NCBI RefSeq assembly: GCF_932276165.1
Contig: NC_064012.1
Location: 9,059,501-9,123,500 of the forward strand
Direction: 5' to 3'
From: Plutella xylostella
Lineage: Eukaryota > Arthropoda > Insecta > Lepidoptera > Plutellidae
Length of the DNA stretch: 64,000 nucleotides
In this document: piece by piece, positions 10,967-22,597 of the stretch
Position numbering within the stretch: position 1 is the stretch's first letter
How the letters are laid out: every line of letters begins with the position of its first letter
Made by a program: the position numbers and the translations under genes
The notes under the pieces: generated by a model
What the model was told of the DNA's origin: nothing
Databases searched by the model: none
Seen by the model: only the letters and a program-made list of their open reading frames with translations

Positions 10967-11607
10967 TGTATTTTCGGTGTGAATGCTACCGTCCACTAGA
11001 GATCTGAGCTCCCCATACATGGCTGGCGCCCAGTCTCTTGGTCCAGCGAAGACAATCTGTTGTTTAGTGAACTTAACATGCAGCAGATAATATACATATA
11101 TGTACCTATATCTAGAGTTAGAGTATCCTTGTTAGAGTGTTCGGTATTTCCATTTATTAAACAATTCAAAGGCATTTCTCGCTCGACCTCCTCAGCAACA
11201 TTCCCAATATGCATCCTACATCCTTAGCATGAATAAGAACAAACATATTTACTGAGAACCGTATCTAAGTATTTTAATCGAATAAATTGTTGCTGAACTA
11301 ACGTTGCAGTTGCAGTGTTGTTAAGTTTTGCGGCGTGTGTAAAAGATTTACTCGCAATGTTCAGCGTTCACGTTCATGGACCGTTTATTTATAAACGGTT
11401 CGCTCGTAGCACGTTGCGTTCGCTTCAGATACTAAATCTAATATAATTTATAAAAATAGCATCTACGAAGCAGCTTAGCTGGGAGATAAAATTAAAAAAA
11501 ACCATAGAGCAGCTGGTTCGCCAGTTTTAATTAATAAATAAGAAGTAAAATCATATCCCCGTTGGGATTCCAAGATAATCTACTATACTAATTCAATCAT
11601 GATAAGA

Positions 11608-11647
11608 TTTGAGAACCTCCTCCACCATTTTTAAAGTCGGTTAAAAA
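11608..11647 (-). repeat. AACCGACTTCAAAAAA repeat end, inverted
   Basis: Minus strand AATTTTTAACCGACTTTAAA then GGTGGAGGAGGTTCTCA. Together with 10143-10190 it brackets the LINE at 10200-10966. Confidence 0.55.
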
Positions 11648-12216
11648 TTATTGCGTCTCATGGATTTATTCGCAATTTTATAAAAATTTGAAAGTAAACG
11701 TTTTAGAATGAAACTATTCACGAGAACCGATTTCGGATTATTATAATATCACCTCAACTTTCCCTGCTACAACTATTTAAAATCTATGTAAGTACACTTC
11801 GTACCCTACAACAACACGGACTCTGGTGTATGTTTCGTACATATGTATGTATGATTGATATTCTTATGAAACGTTTAGAATTACTATTTTATGTGCACGT
11901 TTGAATAACGCAAAAAAACAGATATATTTCATCAATTAATTTAACCTTACACCACAGGGCAAGCTCACGGGAAAAGCTATGATTGTATAGAGTAAACAAA
12001 TCCACAATATTAATATTGAAATATGGCCAACAAAAGGTATATTAATTAATTACCTCCGGCTCGTAATACCTTTCGTATCTGCTGTGTTTTGGCATTTTCT
12101 TTTGTATTCCGGTGGTATTTTAATTATGTTTTATTATGCATTTCATATTATCCAGCTGCTGCCTTTGACTAAAGATCGCTGCATAAAATATTTTAGGTTT
12201 GTAAATAAATTCTATA

Positions 12217-12319
12217 CAGTGTGTTGTTTTTCGGACCCGACCAACTTTAAGGGTGGATTTTACGAGTAGTTTCATCGGGAAACAACCAAAGTTTGTCGGG
12301 TCCGAAAAACAACACACTG
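12217..12319. mobile_element. Palindromic MITE, CAGTGTGTTGTTTTTCGG family, TA flanks
   Basis: CAGTGTGTTGTTTTTCGGAC (12217-12236) and its exact complement at 12300-12319 extend to arms of about 26 bases (GGACCCGAC). TATA lies outside each end. The short frames on both strands reflect the palindrome. Confidence 0.85.
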
Positions 12320-12345
12320 TATAGGTGCTTATGTAAAACGATATA

Positions 12346-12589
12346 CAATCGCGAGCAATGAAAAAGTGCCAGTGATAATAGCGCCAAATTAGATACTACG
12401 ATATATATAAGGAAAAGGCTAGCTTAAAGACGCCGTTTGCAATATTGAAGTACATACGCGGACAACAGTGCATCAGAATATTACCAACTTAACACATATA
12501 TTTAAATATATTTTTAATTAAAATTAAATGTATAAAAAAATTGGGGCCATTGGCAGTTTGTAAGTCGAACTGATTATTGCTCGCGAGTG
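12346..12589. mobile_element. Mariner-type MITE, CACTCACGGGC family
   Basis: CAATCGCGAGCAATGAAAAA and ATTGCTCGCGAGTG are inverted ends with TA at 12344-12345 and 12590-12591; interior AAAAGGCTAGCTTAAAGACG is shared with the 30.2-kb copy. Confidence 0.75.
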
Positions 12590-12599
12590 TAATCATTCA

Positions 12600-15500
12600 A
12601 CTAGCAGTTAAATACCATCTACAATCTATTTTCCTCCTTATATATTTAATTAATTTCTACTTGTCTTTTTCAGTTTATGTCTAATTCTATTGGCATAAAG
12701 TGACCTCCTAGAACCCTGGCTATATTCATACTCTTCACACCACATGTAGTGTTCATCCGACCTCAAAGAATTAATTACAGCAGCGCACAGCCTGTGGCCT
12801 GAATCCTGAATCTAGCCACTTTTGACACACAGACCTCGTTCATTTCATTTCATATTCTTTTTTTTCGTAATTTTTTACAATTGAAGGTCATCAAAATTAT
12901 ATCAGACAGCAAAAAAATCAGGCACCAAAAAGTTCAGCAAAATTATATCTATTAATTTTTTTTATTTATTTCTGAATATGTTTTCAGTATTCTTAAAGTA
13001 GGCACTAGAGCGTAAGTTATTTGTTATTCGTAGAGTTATTTGTATATATCTGGGGTCAGTGGTGTCCTAAATAGGTTTTTTTAAAACTATATAGGTATAT
13101 GATACTTTCAAAGCATGACAACAATTGATTTAATTGCGTTTAATGTATGGTACAAGTCACAATTAACGTGTGAATGTTTATAGAAATGTATCAAAATTTA
13201 CACCGACGCACATGTAATTGCATCGTATTTAGCGTCGCTTTTATAAAATAAGAGATAGAATATATAAGTGTTATATGAAAAGTGGAGAAATGAGGTCTGA
13301 CTAAGCCCAAGTATCCATGCGCGGATGCCCCCCCACGCATCCACACTCATTAAATGCCTCACCACTTCCACAGCTCTTGATGAGATTTTATACGTGATTT
13401 GCGACGAAGCTTGCATGCAAATGTAATGTCGGCACGAGCCTCGCAATATACATGTGTAAATAAATTTATTCATGATTGAGTAACGAGAAAAGCTATCAAA
13501 GTGGATTTAATACAATAAGTGCCTATTTGAATTTGGGATTTGTGGCCTAAATATTTGAAGTGTCAGTGAGGAAAATATAGAGGATGTCGAAACCTATTTG
13601 AAGAGTTATCACCTCCAGAGATAGTAACTATAACAAAGAATACAAAGATAGGGTATCAAGATTGGTTTAAAATGTTTTTGAACCAAAGGCAACGCTAGCG
13701 AACCAGTTCAATCAGAAATAGTAGTGTAGGAGTTAACGGAACTCCAAGTATATATTTCGAGCACGTCGATGTGGATTCAGACTTCGCATTCAGAAATAAC
13801 GAACCATGCTTCAGAGCAATGCTAGGCTACAGGCACCCCTAATGCCAAGCGATAGAGTCGTTCCTCTTCCTGCCATATCCGTAATCAGAATTCTATACGC
13901 AATGCCGTAGTAGACCTCCTGTTTTCCCAGAAATGCGATGTTTACTTTGAAAGTCCTAACTTAACAACCTAATTATTATAATATTCACGGGAATCAACCT
14001 TGATATGGAAAACCAAGTTGCTCTGACTGAAGTTAGGTTTGAAAGTTTTAATTCTATCTACACTGTGACCTCGGGAATAATAATATTTGCTCGAAAGACT
14101 TACTCCAATTCTTAAGGTAATATTAGCCTAACTTGTTTGTTTTAACATTAATCATTTCTAAATAGTCTAACAGGAGTGTCTAACAGCTAAATTAATTGCG
14201 ACAAGATTTATTCAACTACACGAGTAAAAGCATGTACAAAATAAAAATGTTTACATTTAGGAAGACCCCATTGCACAACCTAAAACAGTTGTTTGTAACC
14301 ACATAGTGCTCGTCACCGATGTCACCAATGTCACGTGCTATTTCTAGAATAAAGACACGACTAGTTTTAGACATGACTACTTTTTTGTTGTTATTGCGAA
14401 ATTACACTCACAAGTAATGAAAAAGTTCCAGTGACAATGGCCCTAAATTACTCCTAAAAGACTAGCCGTAATGATGTCCTGTGAAATATTGAAGTATATT
14501 TAACAGCGCATCAGAAGATTACAAACTAAAAACGTAAATATCTATTTTGATCAAATTCTAAACTACCTAAATGTAAAAAAAAATATTGTCGTTTGGTGTA
14601 CATGCATTTTCTAATTGGAAATTTTTCATTGCTGCCTGAGTTTATAATAATTTTAGATCATACTTATAACACATAATCCCATCTAGGTGCCCGTCAACAA
14701 AGACTTTCAGACTTTTTGATGCGCATTCATACGAAGACGGATTGCGAGCCGTTGGACGCGCCGCCCGCCGCGCCGCTGACTGCCTTCTGATAAGAAGATT
14801 ATTACAGAAAGCCTCTTTTATGACATTCTATGCCATAACTTTACGATGATAGTATTTTCCGTTCAAAGGCTTACTGCTTTATTATTCCTGATATGAAAGG
14901 AAAGCCGGCGTTCAGCTCGGCTGTGCAAATCAGGCGACGGTCGATGATTAAGACAGGGTCGATCTAGTTCATGCTCAGTCTGAATTTCGAGATAAAACGT
15001 CTTGAGAGTGAATTTGCATTTGCGATTTGCATGATGGGTCGATCGATGGATCGCTGGTCCACAGTTTTGCCGCTACCGGTACGGTTTATGCGGTTTTCGC
15101 TGAAATCACGTCAGGCTAATCAGGGCGAAGCAAACTCGATTATTAGAGCGGCCGTATTTATAGGCTTGACACATCTGGTGGGTGGGTGGGTCGGGTAGTT
15201 CTTGATGCGCGGCTAATGAAGTTTATGATTGGAGGTAGTACCTAGGTATCCTTAGGGCAGCTTGTGTAAATGGTAGTATTTTACGTTAATTACAATGTAT
15301 TAAAATTCATATCTATTTAGAACGATTAATAATAACTAATTGTAAAAGAAAGACACACAATACTGCGTCTGAAAGCCCTAAATTTCATAAAACGCGGTGG
15401 CCGTAGTAATTTCCCCGTAGAAAGTGCAAGCTCATCATCGTTTATCATAGCTCGCAGTTCATTTCCGGTCAAGTTGTTTCCGGTGGAGCAACCTTCTGGA

Positions 15501-16131
15501 TATTCCTTTCCCAAAAATGATTCCATGAGTTTCATGCTGTGTAAGCTGATGTGAAATCCTGTGCCCTGTGCCACATGCACTCCTAATGATAATACTATTT
15601 GACGGTTCATAGTCATAACCGCAACTTGTAGTAGGGTTATTAACCATACCATAAGTATATTTATCATTCCAAGCCTTGATCTTTATCTCCTTATTGAGTA
15701 AATCTATAATAGATGATAGCTACTCAACCTTTTATCAAATATCTAAGTACCTATGCAATATTGATCTCTATCTATTTAAATATGCCGTGTTTATACCTAT
15801 TTTATTTATGTATAGCAGGTACCACAGTTAATATTATTCCGTACAATATTCTTTTGTGTACAAATATACAAAAGGTAGGAGCGATGAGTGGATTCGCTTT
15901 GTTGCGGGTACCCAGGTAGATAGAATAGAAAGAATGTGCTTGTTTGTGATATTCATACGCGCAATAATGGAGATAAATAAATGTATGGCGGTTCGATTCT
16001 AAATTAGATGTGAATAATTACAGTACCTCTGGTATTTTCCAGTGAGATATTTTTACTATTTATTTACTTATCGTTTATTTTCGAAAATACTTACCTACCT
16101 CTATTTTTGGTTTTCAAGTTTTGGTTTACAA
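12600..16131. other. Non-coding DNA with one 113-codon orphan frame
   Basis: Except for the MITE at 14405-14642 nothing is recognisable. The minus-strand frame 15667-15326 starts MINILMVWLITLLQVAV, which would pass as a signal peptide, and ends with RPPRFMKF and a dibasic RR. There is no TATA box, splice site or family match, and random frames of 100-110 codons occur elsewhere in the window, so I do not call it a gene. Confidence 0.4.
14405..14642. mobile_element. Mariner-type MITE, CACTCACGGGC family
   Basis: CACTCACAAGTAATGAAAAA at left, TTTTTCATTGCTGCCTGAG at right, TA on both sides; interior AAGTATATTTAACAGCGCAT. Confidence 0.7.
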
Positions 16132-16500
16132 GTTCGTCAGTTCGTCAACAAATCCCTGAGGTCGATCCTCCGCATCTTCTGGCCGAACACAATCCGGAAC
16201 GCTGACCTGTAGAAAGTGTGCAAACAGTCGCCAATAGAGCAAGAAATCGCATTGCGAAAATGGAGATGGATCGGTCACACTATAAGAAGGGGAGCCGATT
16301 ACATGGCAAGCATCGCTTTCGAGTGGAAACCGCTAGGAGGCCATCGGAGACGCGGTCGCCCTGTGCACACATGGCGGCGCACAGTGGACGGCGAGCTGCG
16401 AGCGCAAGGCCTGAGCTGGACGGAGGCCAGAGCGGTTGCTGAGGACAGGACGGCGTGGCGCATTCTCGTGAAGGCCCTCTGTACCATTAGGGTACCTTAG
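16132..16500 (+). pseudogene. LINE ORF2 C-terminus with an in-frame stop
   Basis: The frame 16132-16500 reads RQFVNKSLRSILRIFWPNTI, a TAG stop at 16210-16212 where Trp is expected (TGG to TAG), then RKWRWIGHTIRRG, RGRPVHTWRRTVDGEL and WRILVKALC before the final stop. These are conserved C-terminal blocks of LINE polymerases (RTE or CR1-like, not resolved). An apparent gene starting at 16216 is only the part after the nonsense mutation. The upstream catalytic core is absent. Confidence 0.75.
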
Positions 16501-16565
16501 GACGACAACAACATTTTTGGTTTGTTAAGAAAATATGGTGTATTAAAGTTACAGTCGGTGTTATC

Positions 16566-16631
16566 ACATAAGATCACGACCCATCACGTCCCCACTGCTG
16601 GGGCACGAGTGTCCTTCCAATGAAGGAAGGG
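16566..16631 (-). mobile_element. 5S-SINE 3'-tail fragment
   Basis: CCCGTGCCCCAGCAGTGGGG analogue reads on the minus strand at 16590-16612, with CCTTCCTTCATTGGAAGGAC before it; only about 65 bases remain. Confidence 0.7.
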
Positions 16632-16968
16632 TTTTTTTCGGTACTATAACTATGTTTAACCTTTCTACAGAATATTTTTTTCATTTTGTTCAATACCTTC
16701 GTTTGGAACGAGGAAAGTGTTTCAACAAATAATTGTATCTAACTTCATAAGCACCGCCTCTCGACAAAATAATAATCCAACATTTTACAAGCCTGTTGGG
16801 AAATGATCTCCATTAAAAAAGATGGATTTATTTCCATGTCACTGAACTAATAAATTTCAATCGGCATTCAATTTTTAATAAATATTTATTTCAACTCTCG
16901 TGCTGTTATATAAGTATAGACGAGATAACCAGTTCAATAGTGGTATAACTTAGTTGATTTCGATTTTT

Positions 16969-17528
16969 AGGGTTCCGTAGCCAAAATGGCAAAAACGGAA
17001 CCCTTATAGTTTCGTCATGTCCGTCTGTCCGTCTGTCCGTCTGTCACAGCCGATTTACTCGGAAACTATAAGTACTACAGTGATGAAATTTGATGGGAAT
17101 ATGTGTTGTATGAACCGCTACAAAAATATGACACTAAATAGTAAAAAAAAGAATTGGGGGTGGGGCCCCCCATACATGCAACTGAGGGATGAAATTTTTT
17201 TTTTCGATGTACATACCCGTGTGGGGTATCAATGGAAAGGTCTTTTAAAATGATATAAAGTTTTCTAAAAAACATTTTTCTTAAAGTGAACGGTTTTTGA
17301 GATATCAGCTCTCAAAGTCGTAAAAAGTATGTCCCCCCCCCCTCTATTTTTATAACTACGGGGTATAAAATTCTAAAAAAAATAGAGGTGATGCATGCTA
17401 ATTAATTCTTTCAACGATTTTTGGTTTGATCAAAGTATCTCTTATAGTTTTTGAGATAGGTTGATTTAACTGTAATTTTGCTGCTACGGAACCCTTTGTG
17501 CGCGAGCCCGACTCGCACTTGGCCGGTT
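16969..17528 (-). repeat. Left arm of a 0.57-kb inverted repeat (AACCGGCCAAGTGCGAG family)
   Basis: This block runs from AGGGTTCCGTAGCC to GCACTTGGCCGGTT. It is the near-identical reverse complement of 17828-18398. Landmarks are a (GTCC/GTCT)n stretch at 17021-17046, a G/C-rich GGGGTGGGGCCCCCC at 17158-17172 and repeated GGTTCCG/CGGAACC motifs near both ends. The family is very common in moth and butterfly genomes; I do not know a coding function. The 66-codon frame in each arm is the same accidental reading. Confidence 0.85.
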
Positions 17529-17803
17529 ATTTACTTTAGTATAGATATGGGATAGCCTTGCCTCCAATGCATCCGTTTCTTTCAAACCATCTGGTAGAGA
17601 CGACTTTGAGCAAGACTTGAGGTATTTGATGATGAGGTATATCTTGTTTATAACAGTATTTTATAATTTCCCTTTTGAATACTATTAACGAGAATAGTCT
17701 GTTCCGAAGAGGACATCAGTCTTTCACAATCAGAAATGCTCCGTGCGCAGTTTCCCGACTCTCGCCTTTCGCTGTAATACCTTCTCGTAATTAAAGGAGA
17801 CCT

Positions 17804-18508
17804 GGGGGTCACTCTATATAACAAAAACCGGCCAAGTGCGAGTCGGGCTCGCGCACAAAGGGTTCCGTAGCAGCAAATATAATATTACAGTTAAATCAAC
17901 CTATCTCAAAAACTATAAGAGATACTTTGATCAAACCAAAAATCGTTGAAAGGGTTAATTAGCATGCATCACCTCTATTTTTTTTAGAATTTTATACCCC
18001 GTAGTTATAAAAATAGAGGGGGGGGACATACTTTTTACGACTTTGAGAGCTGATATCTCAAAAACCGTTCACTTAAAGAAAAATGTTTTTTAGAAAACTT
18101 TATATCATTTTAAAAGACCTTTCCATTGATACCCCACACGGGTATGTACATCGAAAAAAAAAATTTCATCCCTCAGTTACATGTATGGGGGGCCCCACCC
18201 CCAATTCTTTTTTTTACTATTTAGTGTCATATTTTTGTAGCGGTTCATACAACACATATTCCCATCAAATTTCATCACTGTAGTACTTATAGTTTTCGAG
18301 TAAATCGGCTGTGACAGACGGACAGACGGACAGACGGACAGACGGACATGACGAAACTATAAGGGTTCCGTTTTTGCCATTTTGGCTACGGAACCCTAAT
18401 AACAAAAAAATCTGTTTCAGCCCGCTCGGACTCTTATCTCGTTGCAAACGTGCCGATTGCACGAAAGCTCTTGTTCGTTTGTTTTTCGTCAGTATAGAGT
18501 AACCCTCG
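17804..18508. mobile_element. Family-C MITE split by the right arm of the inverted repeat
   Basis: The left part, GGGGGTCACTCTATATAACA (17804-17823), and the right part (18409-18508, ending TCAGTATAGAGTAACCCTCG) are the two ends of the element also seen intact at 5962-6099 and 20472-20612. The repeat at 17828-18398 separates them. Confidence 0.75.
17828..18398 (+). repeat. Right arm of the inverted repeat, with its own 10-bp target-site duplication
   Basis: The block starts CCGGCCAAGTGCGAGTCGGG and ends GGCTACGGAACCCTA. ATAACAAAAA lies on both sides (17818-17827 and 18399-18408), so this copy inserted by itself, as retroposons do. Its target was a family-C MITE, whose two halves flank it. 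It differs from the left arm by a small AT insertion (near 17878) and few substitutions. Confidence 0.85.
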
Positions 18509-20471
18509 TGCTGGTCTGCAGAATTCCGCTAAATGTACGATAGCGACCGAGGCGTGCTTTGAGCACGTTCTTACTCGATCTTAAACCGGGGTAAGTCTTA
18601 TTTTATGTGAATAGGCTTACGACTATTAGAGACCCCGCTTTGCCCCGCTGTGCAATTCTGTTTACATTCCATAATTTTATTTGTGTGCTTCAGTAGGTAT
18701 TCTCTCACTTTAATTGTTGTTGGACTTGTAATTTTAGTACAATAATTATACTTAATTATTATACTTATTAAATAATTATACTTATTACTTGACACTGTAA
18801 AAGCGGATTACGGACTAGATACGTGACAAACCATATGGCAATGAATAAGGCTTGGCTTCCAAAGGATTAAATTGATAATTAAAAAAATATATGTATATTA
18901 CAAACCTCGATATAGATTAATTAACAAGCCATAGCTGAATAGAACAAATAACATACAAATGGAACAAAATCATTTTGTCCCCTTTCCCTTACACACGAGT
19001 TTCTGTAAAATAACGTTGTATTCAGTGGTTTCACAATACTAACCTAAATCAATTTTGTTTTTGGGCGGCCCGTGGCAGTGACACAGCTGGCCGGTTTTTG
19101 CCCTTTATCAATTCAAAGCTCGTTTACTTATGAAATATTTACGTATTGATGTCCTTTTTCATGGTCATCAATGGTCGTATGTCCATGGTCCCAGTCGTAA
19201 CTAGAAGCCCACGCTGCACGCAATTTTCATTGAAAGAAAGAAAATAAATTTATTTCACACACACAGAAACAACACAAAAATAAAATTAACAAATAATAAA
19301 AAGCTTAATCCAGGCTCATTGCTAATTTTACACTAAATAAGATGACCAGTGAGTGTTCAAGAACAATTTAAAACTTATGTATTCATGATCTACATGGTTT
19401 GTAATATAATTATTATTATTATTATGACTCAGTATTTCATAAAAACATACAGACCGTTGCAAAATGTTGAGTGTATTGGTTTCCTATATTTTAAAATGAT
19501 AAATAAAATACTATACAAAAAGTTGGTAGGTCATCTATCAGTTTCTAGAAATCATAAAACAAGCATAAAAATATATTCAACACACAATATGGGAACACGT
19601 GTAAAACACAAAAAAACTACAAAGCTTTTGGGAGAAAAATATAGATTGTTTTATGATGAATGTCAATTGAACTTTTAGATAACAATATTTTGTAGTTTGT
19701 ACCTATATCCTGGTGGGTCAACCTGTAAAAAGCCTGTAAATTGGTAGTTCGGAAATTCTCCGTTATTTCTCTATGTATAATAACATGATTTACCTATTAC
19801 GTACGTAGTTGCCTTTTTCCTGGCCTTTATCAGTTTTTGCGAATACTTAGATAAGTTATTCGGGAAGGTCACCGATGTCAGCCTAACTTAGTATATTTCT
19901 GCAAATGAGGGGAAAAGGGAAAAAATATATTATTGGGTTCAGAAATAGGCTGCCATTGTCTCTACATATTTTGGTAACATTAGTTATTATTGGTTTCATA
20001 TTCCCTTTTGTTGTGAAAGCAAAAGTTATCATGATGTAGAAATGGTAACGTACATAATCGTAACTATGTAGGTTTTTAAACCAAAGTAGTCTTAACACTG
20101 ACAAATAATAATATACCACGACAATTGCACAAAAAACCTGAAAAATAAACATTTTTGTTTGTCACTCACTGAAAAAAATATTTTTCACTTCGCTACAAAA
20201 TCCCAGAACGAATGAAACGATTAAGCACTGCCTGCGCCGACATCTCATAACTTTCCGCCGACATTAAATAAGCTTCTAAAGTGTTGGAAAATTGTCCAAT
20301 TATACGAGTAACTTAGCTGAAAGCCGCGACAGGCACGCAACGTTAATAACAACTACACGATGACGGGATCAGATAATTTAGGTACAACCATTAGCTTGCA
20401 GCTGTGTGCGTGCGGGTCCAGAGATATGCGCGTGTGTGCGTGCCCACAATGGAGCAAAGTTACCACAGTTC
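18509..20471. other. Non-coding AT-rich DNA
   Basis: A retroposon-tail-like stretch at 19230-19300 (GAAAGAAAGAAAATAAATTT, then ATTTCACACACACAG) is the only signal. The 109-codon frame at 19349-19678 is Lys/Ile-rich and looks accidental. Confidence 0.5.
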
Positions 20472-20612
20472 AGGAGGATCACTCTATACTGACGAAATAC
20501 GAACGAACGAGAGCTGTCGTGCAATCGGCACGTTTAATACAGCGAGATAGACTCGTGACTCGTGCAGTAGAGCTCAGAAACTTAGTTTTTCGTCATATAA
20601 AGTGACCCCCCA
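20472..20612. mobile_element. Family-C MITE
   Basis: It has inverted ends GGAGGATCACTCTATACTGA and TCATATAAAGTGACCCCCC. The interior is almost the same as at 5962-6099 (GAACGAACGAGAGCTGTCGT, ACAGCGAGATAGA), so the two copies are fairly young. Confidence 0.75.
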
Positions 20613-21214
20613 GTGTGTGAGGGAAGTGGGAACGGGCGATCGATGCTGGCACCAGCCTGTCTGCCCGCTCCCGGACCACTCGAGCAAATCTTACGGAGGA
20701 TTCACCCGCGAACCTTAATCAAACAAATGGCACTACGTGTTCCACCTCAAATAGGCGCTTTCAACGTATTTACTGTTTCAACACGAACCTGCGTTTCGAA
20801 TACTAGAAAACTCACGTAGCTGAAGGTTTTTTTGCAGGACGATTATAGTCCAAATTGTATTTGTGGGATCAACGGAGAGCCACCGTCGTTATGCCGACGA
20901 TTTATCCTATTTATTTAGGACAAGGGTTTTTCCGGGTTCACGGATACGGGCTTTAGAGTGTGGCATACGGTTGCTACCTTTAATTCAATGCAATAAAGTT
21001 GTTGTTGGCTTGATCCGGGGTTTTATTCGGAGATCCCAGGTCGAATAGTGAGGGGTGCATGATCGCCGTGACATCCGGGCCGCTGTAAAAAGACAATAAT
21101 TTATTGTATGTACTATAATTTATACTAGTGTCTACTTAATTGTTAATTATAAATTACCCACAAAATGGTTGGTGTTGAGTTAACGAATATTCCTAATCTA
21201 AGGGACTTAGGCTT

Positions 21215-21672
21215 TTTTTTTTTTTTTTTTTCTTTGTTTCACACAGTCACACTTACAATTATAATGGCAACAAACATTTGAAGGGTAGGGCCAGTGTCAG
21301 CTGTCTTCAGAGAACTTAAAAGAAGAAAAAATTCTTCAGAGAAGAAAAAAAAAAAAAAAAAAAAACAAGAAATGCACAACTGGGGGTTTTTAGTCGGTTA
21401 AAGGCCGACACTACCTGGGTCCCCTTCCCAGGTGTCTGTGTAGATTTTCCTCCAGGAGTGCAAAAAAAAAAAAAATATTAATAATATATAGGTATATATA
21501 TATATAAAAGATAATATATATATATTATAAGCTTCCACATTGAGTAGTGAGTAGTTAAAAGATGAAGACAAAAAACAACCAAACTCTCACAATATATTGA
21601 TCTCTCAAAAAGGCACGGACATAAAGTCTGTGGAGTGATAATAAAATCTTTAAAAAAAAAAAAAAAAAAAAA
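21215..21672. mobile_element. Retroposon with poly(T) left end, poly(A) right end and 15-bp target-site duplication
   Basis: AAGGGACTTAGGCTT is present at 21200-21214 and 21673-21687. Between them are a T tract of about 18, a segment with CACACAGTCACACTTACAAT, two internal A tracts (21342-21364, 21462-21474), a block TTTTTAGTCGGTTAAAGGCC with CCCAGGTGTCTGTGTAGA, an AT microsatellite and a final A tract of about 22. CAAAAAGGCACGGACATAA before the last A tract also occurs at 8087-8105. No open frame. Probably a LINE-mobilised non-coding transcript, or two joined ones. Confidence 0.8.
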
Positions 21673-22388
21673 AAGGGACTTAGGCTTGATCTGGACTATG
21701 TTTCCAGTACTGCTCTACGATGATTCAGCACAGTTTTTTTATTTTTTTTATCAAATTCTTTTCATCATTATTGATTAATTACAAAATTGCATCACAAAAA
21801 TCACAGAGATTTGTCCGTGATGAACCATTCTACGTAATTAGGTACATAATAACTAATTATACTCATTAAAAAAGGTTGTTACGAAATGGCTTCTAACGCT
21901 GAAACTGAGGATCTTTTAAAGATTCTGAAGTAATTTAGCTATTTGTGGTATGGTTTTTAACTGTTGAATGCACTAACCCACATTTTGATCCTTTTAAATT
22001 ACAATTATTATACTTAATTAGCTGGTTGTTCTTGCACACGTACACTGATAAAAGTAATAATCAAAATATATATGATATCTTACATTAATCTTACTCTCAT
22101 TTTCTGTGAATTTATAACACAAGTAAGACAAGAAAGCACATTCTCAAAATTCTCTAAATTATATTATATTATAATTTAATAAATTCTGTTATTTCTTACT
22201 TTTTATGTTAGTTATAAGTAACTGTAACATACTTTTTTTTAAGTTACATAAACAGACATAGCGAGTCTACTTCTGCCTTTGTCTATTTTTGGTGGAAGAG
22301 GTGCTACTTGCTGAAATACAGGTTTTTACCTAGTTCGGCAGTGGAGGCTAAACAATAACTTTTATGAGACATCTACTTTAGCCTTAGC

Positions 22389-22525
22389 GCCTGTTTCACA
22401 ATGTCTGGTTAATAGCTACCTGTCGGACAAAATACATACTGTCACTGTCTAAAAAATAATGACAGAGAGTGACAGCATGTATTTTATCCGACAGGTAGCC
22501 ACTAACCAGACATTGTGAAACAGGC
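22389..22525. mobile_element. Long-armed palindromic MITE, GCCTGTTTCACAATGTCTGG family
   Basis: The two arms of about 60 bases are almost exact complements (GCCTGTTTCACAATGTCTGG to CCAGACATTGTGAAACAGGC); the inner arms contain TGTCACTGTC / GACAGTGACA-like sequence. TTA precedes the left end; the right duplication is lost. Confidence 0.85.
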
Positions 22526-22535
22526 CAAAATAAAA

Positions 22536-22592
22536 ATTCCTTTTCCATAGAAACTTTGATGGTCACGTGACTTTTTACTATGGAGAACGAAT
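22536..22592. repeat. Repeated segment with TGGTCACGTGAC next to the palindromic MITE
   Basis: AAACTTTGATGGTCACGTGA and CTTTTTACTATGGAGAACGA. The reverse complement is at 51085-51138, also next to a copy of the same palindromic MITE. Confidence 0.65.
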
Positions 22593-22597
22593 ATTAG

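Noticed and set aside
17075..18283. Two identical-looking 66-codon frames (MFFRKLYIILKDLSIDTPHG...) as a duplicated gene
   Set aside because: They lie in the two arms of the inverted repeat and have no start context, domain or family; duplication of the repeat explains them.
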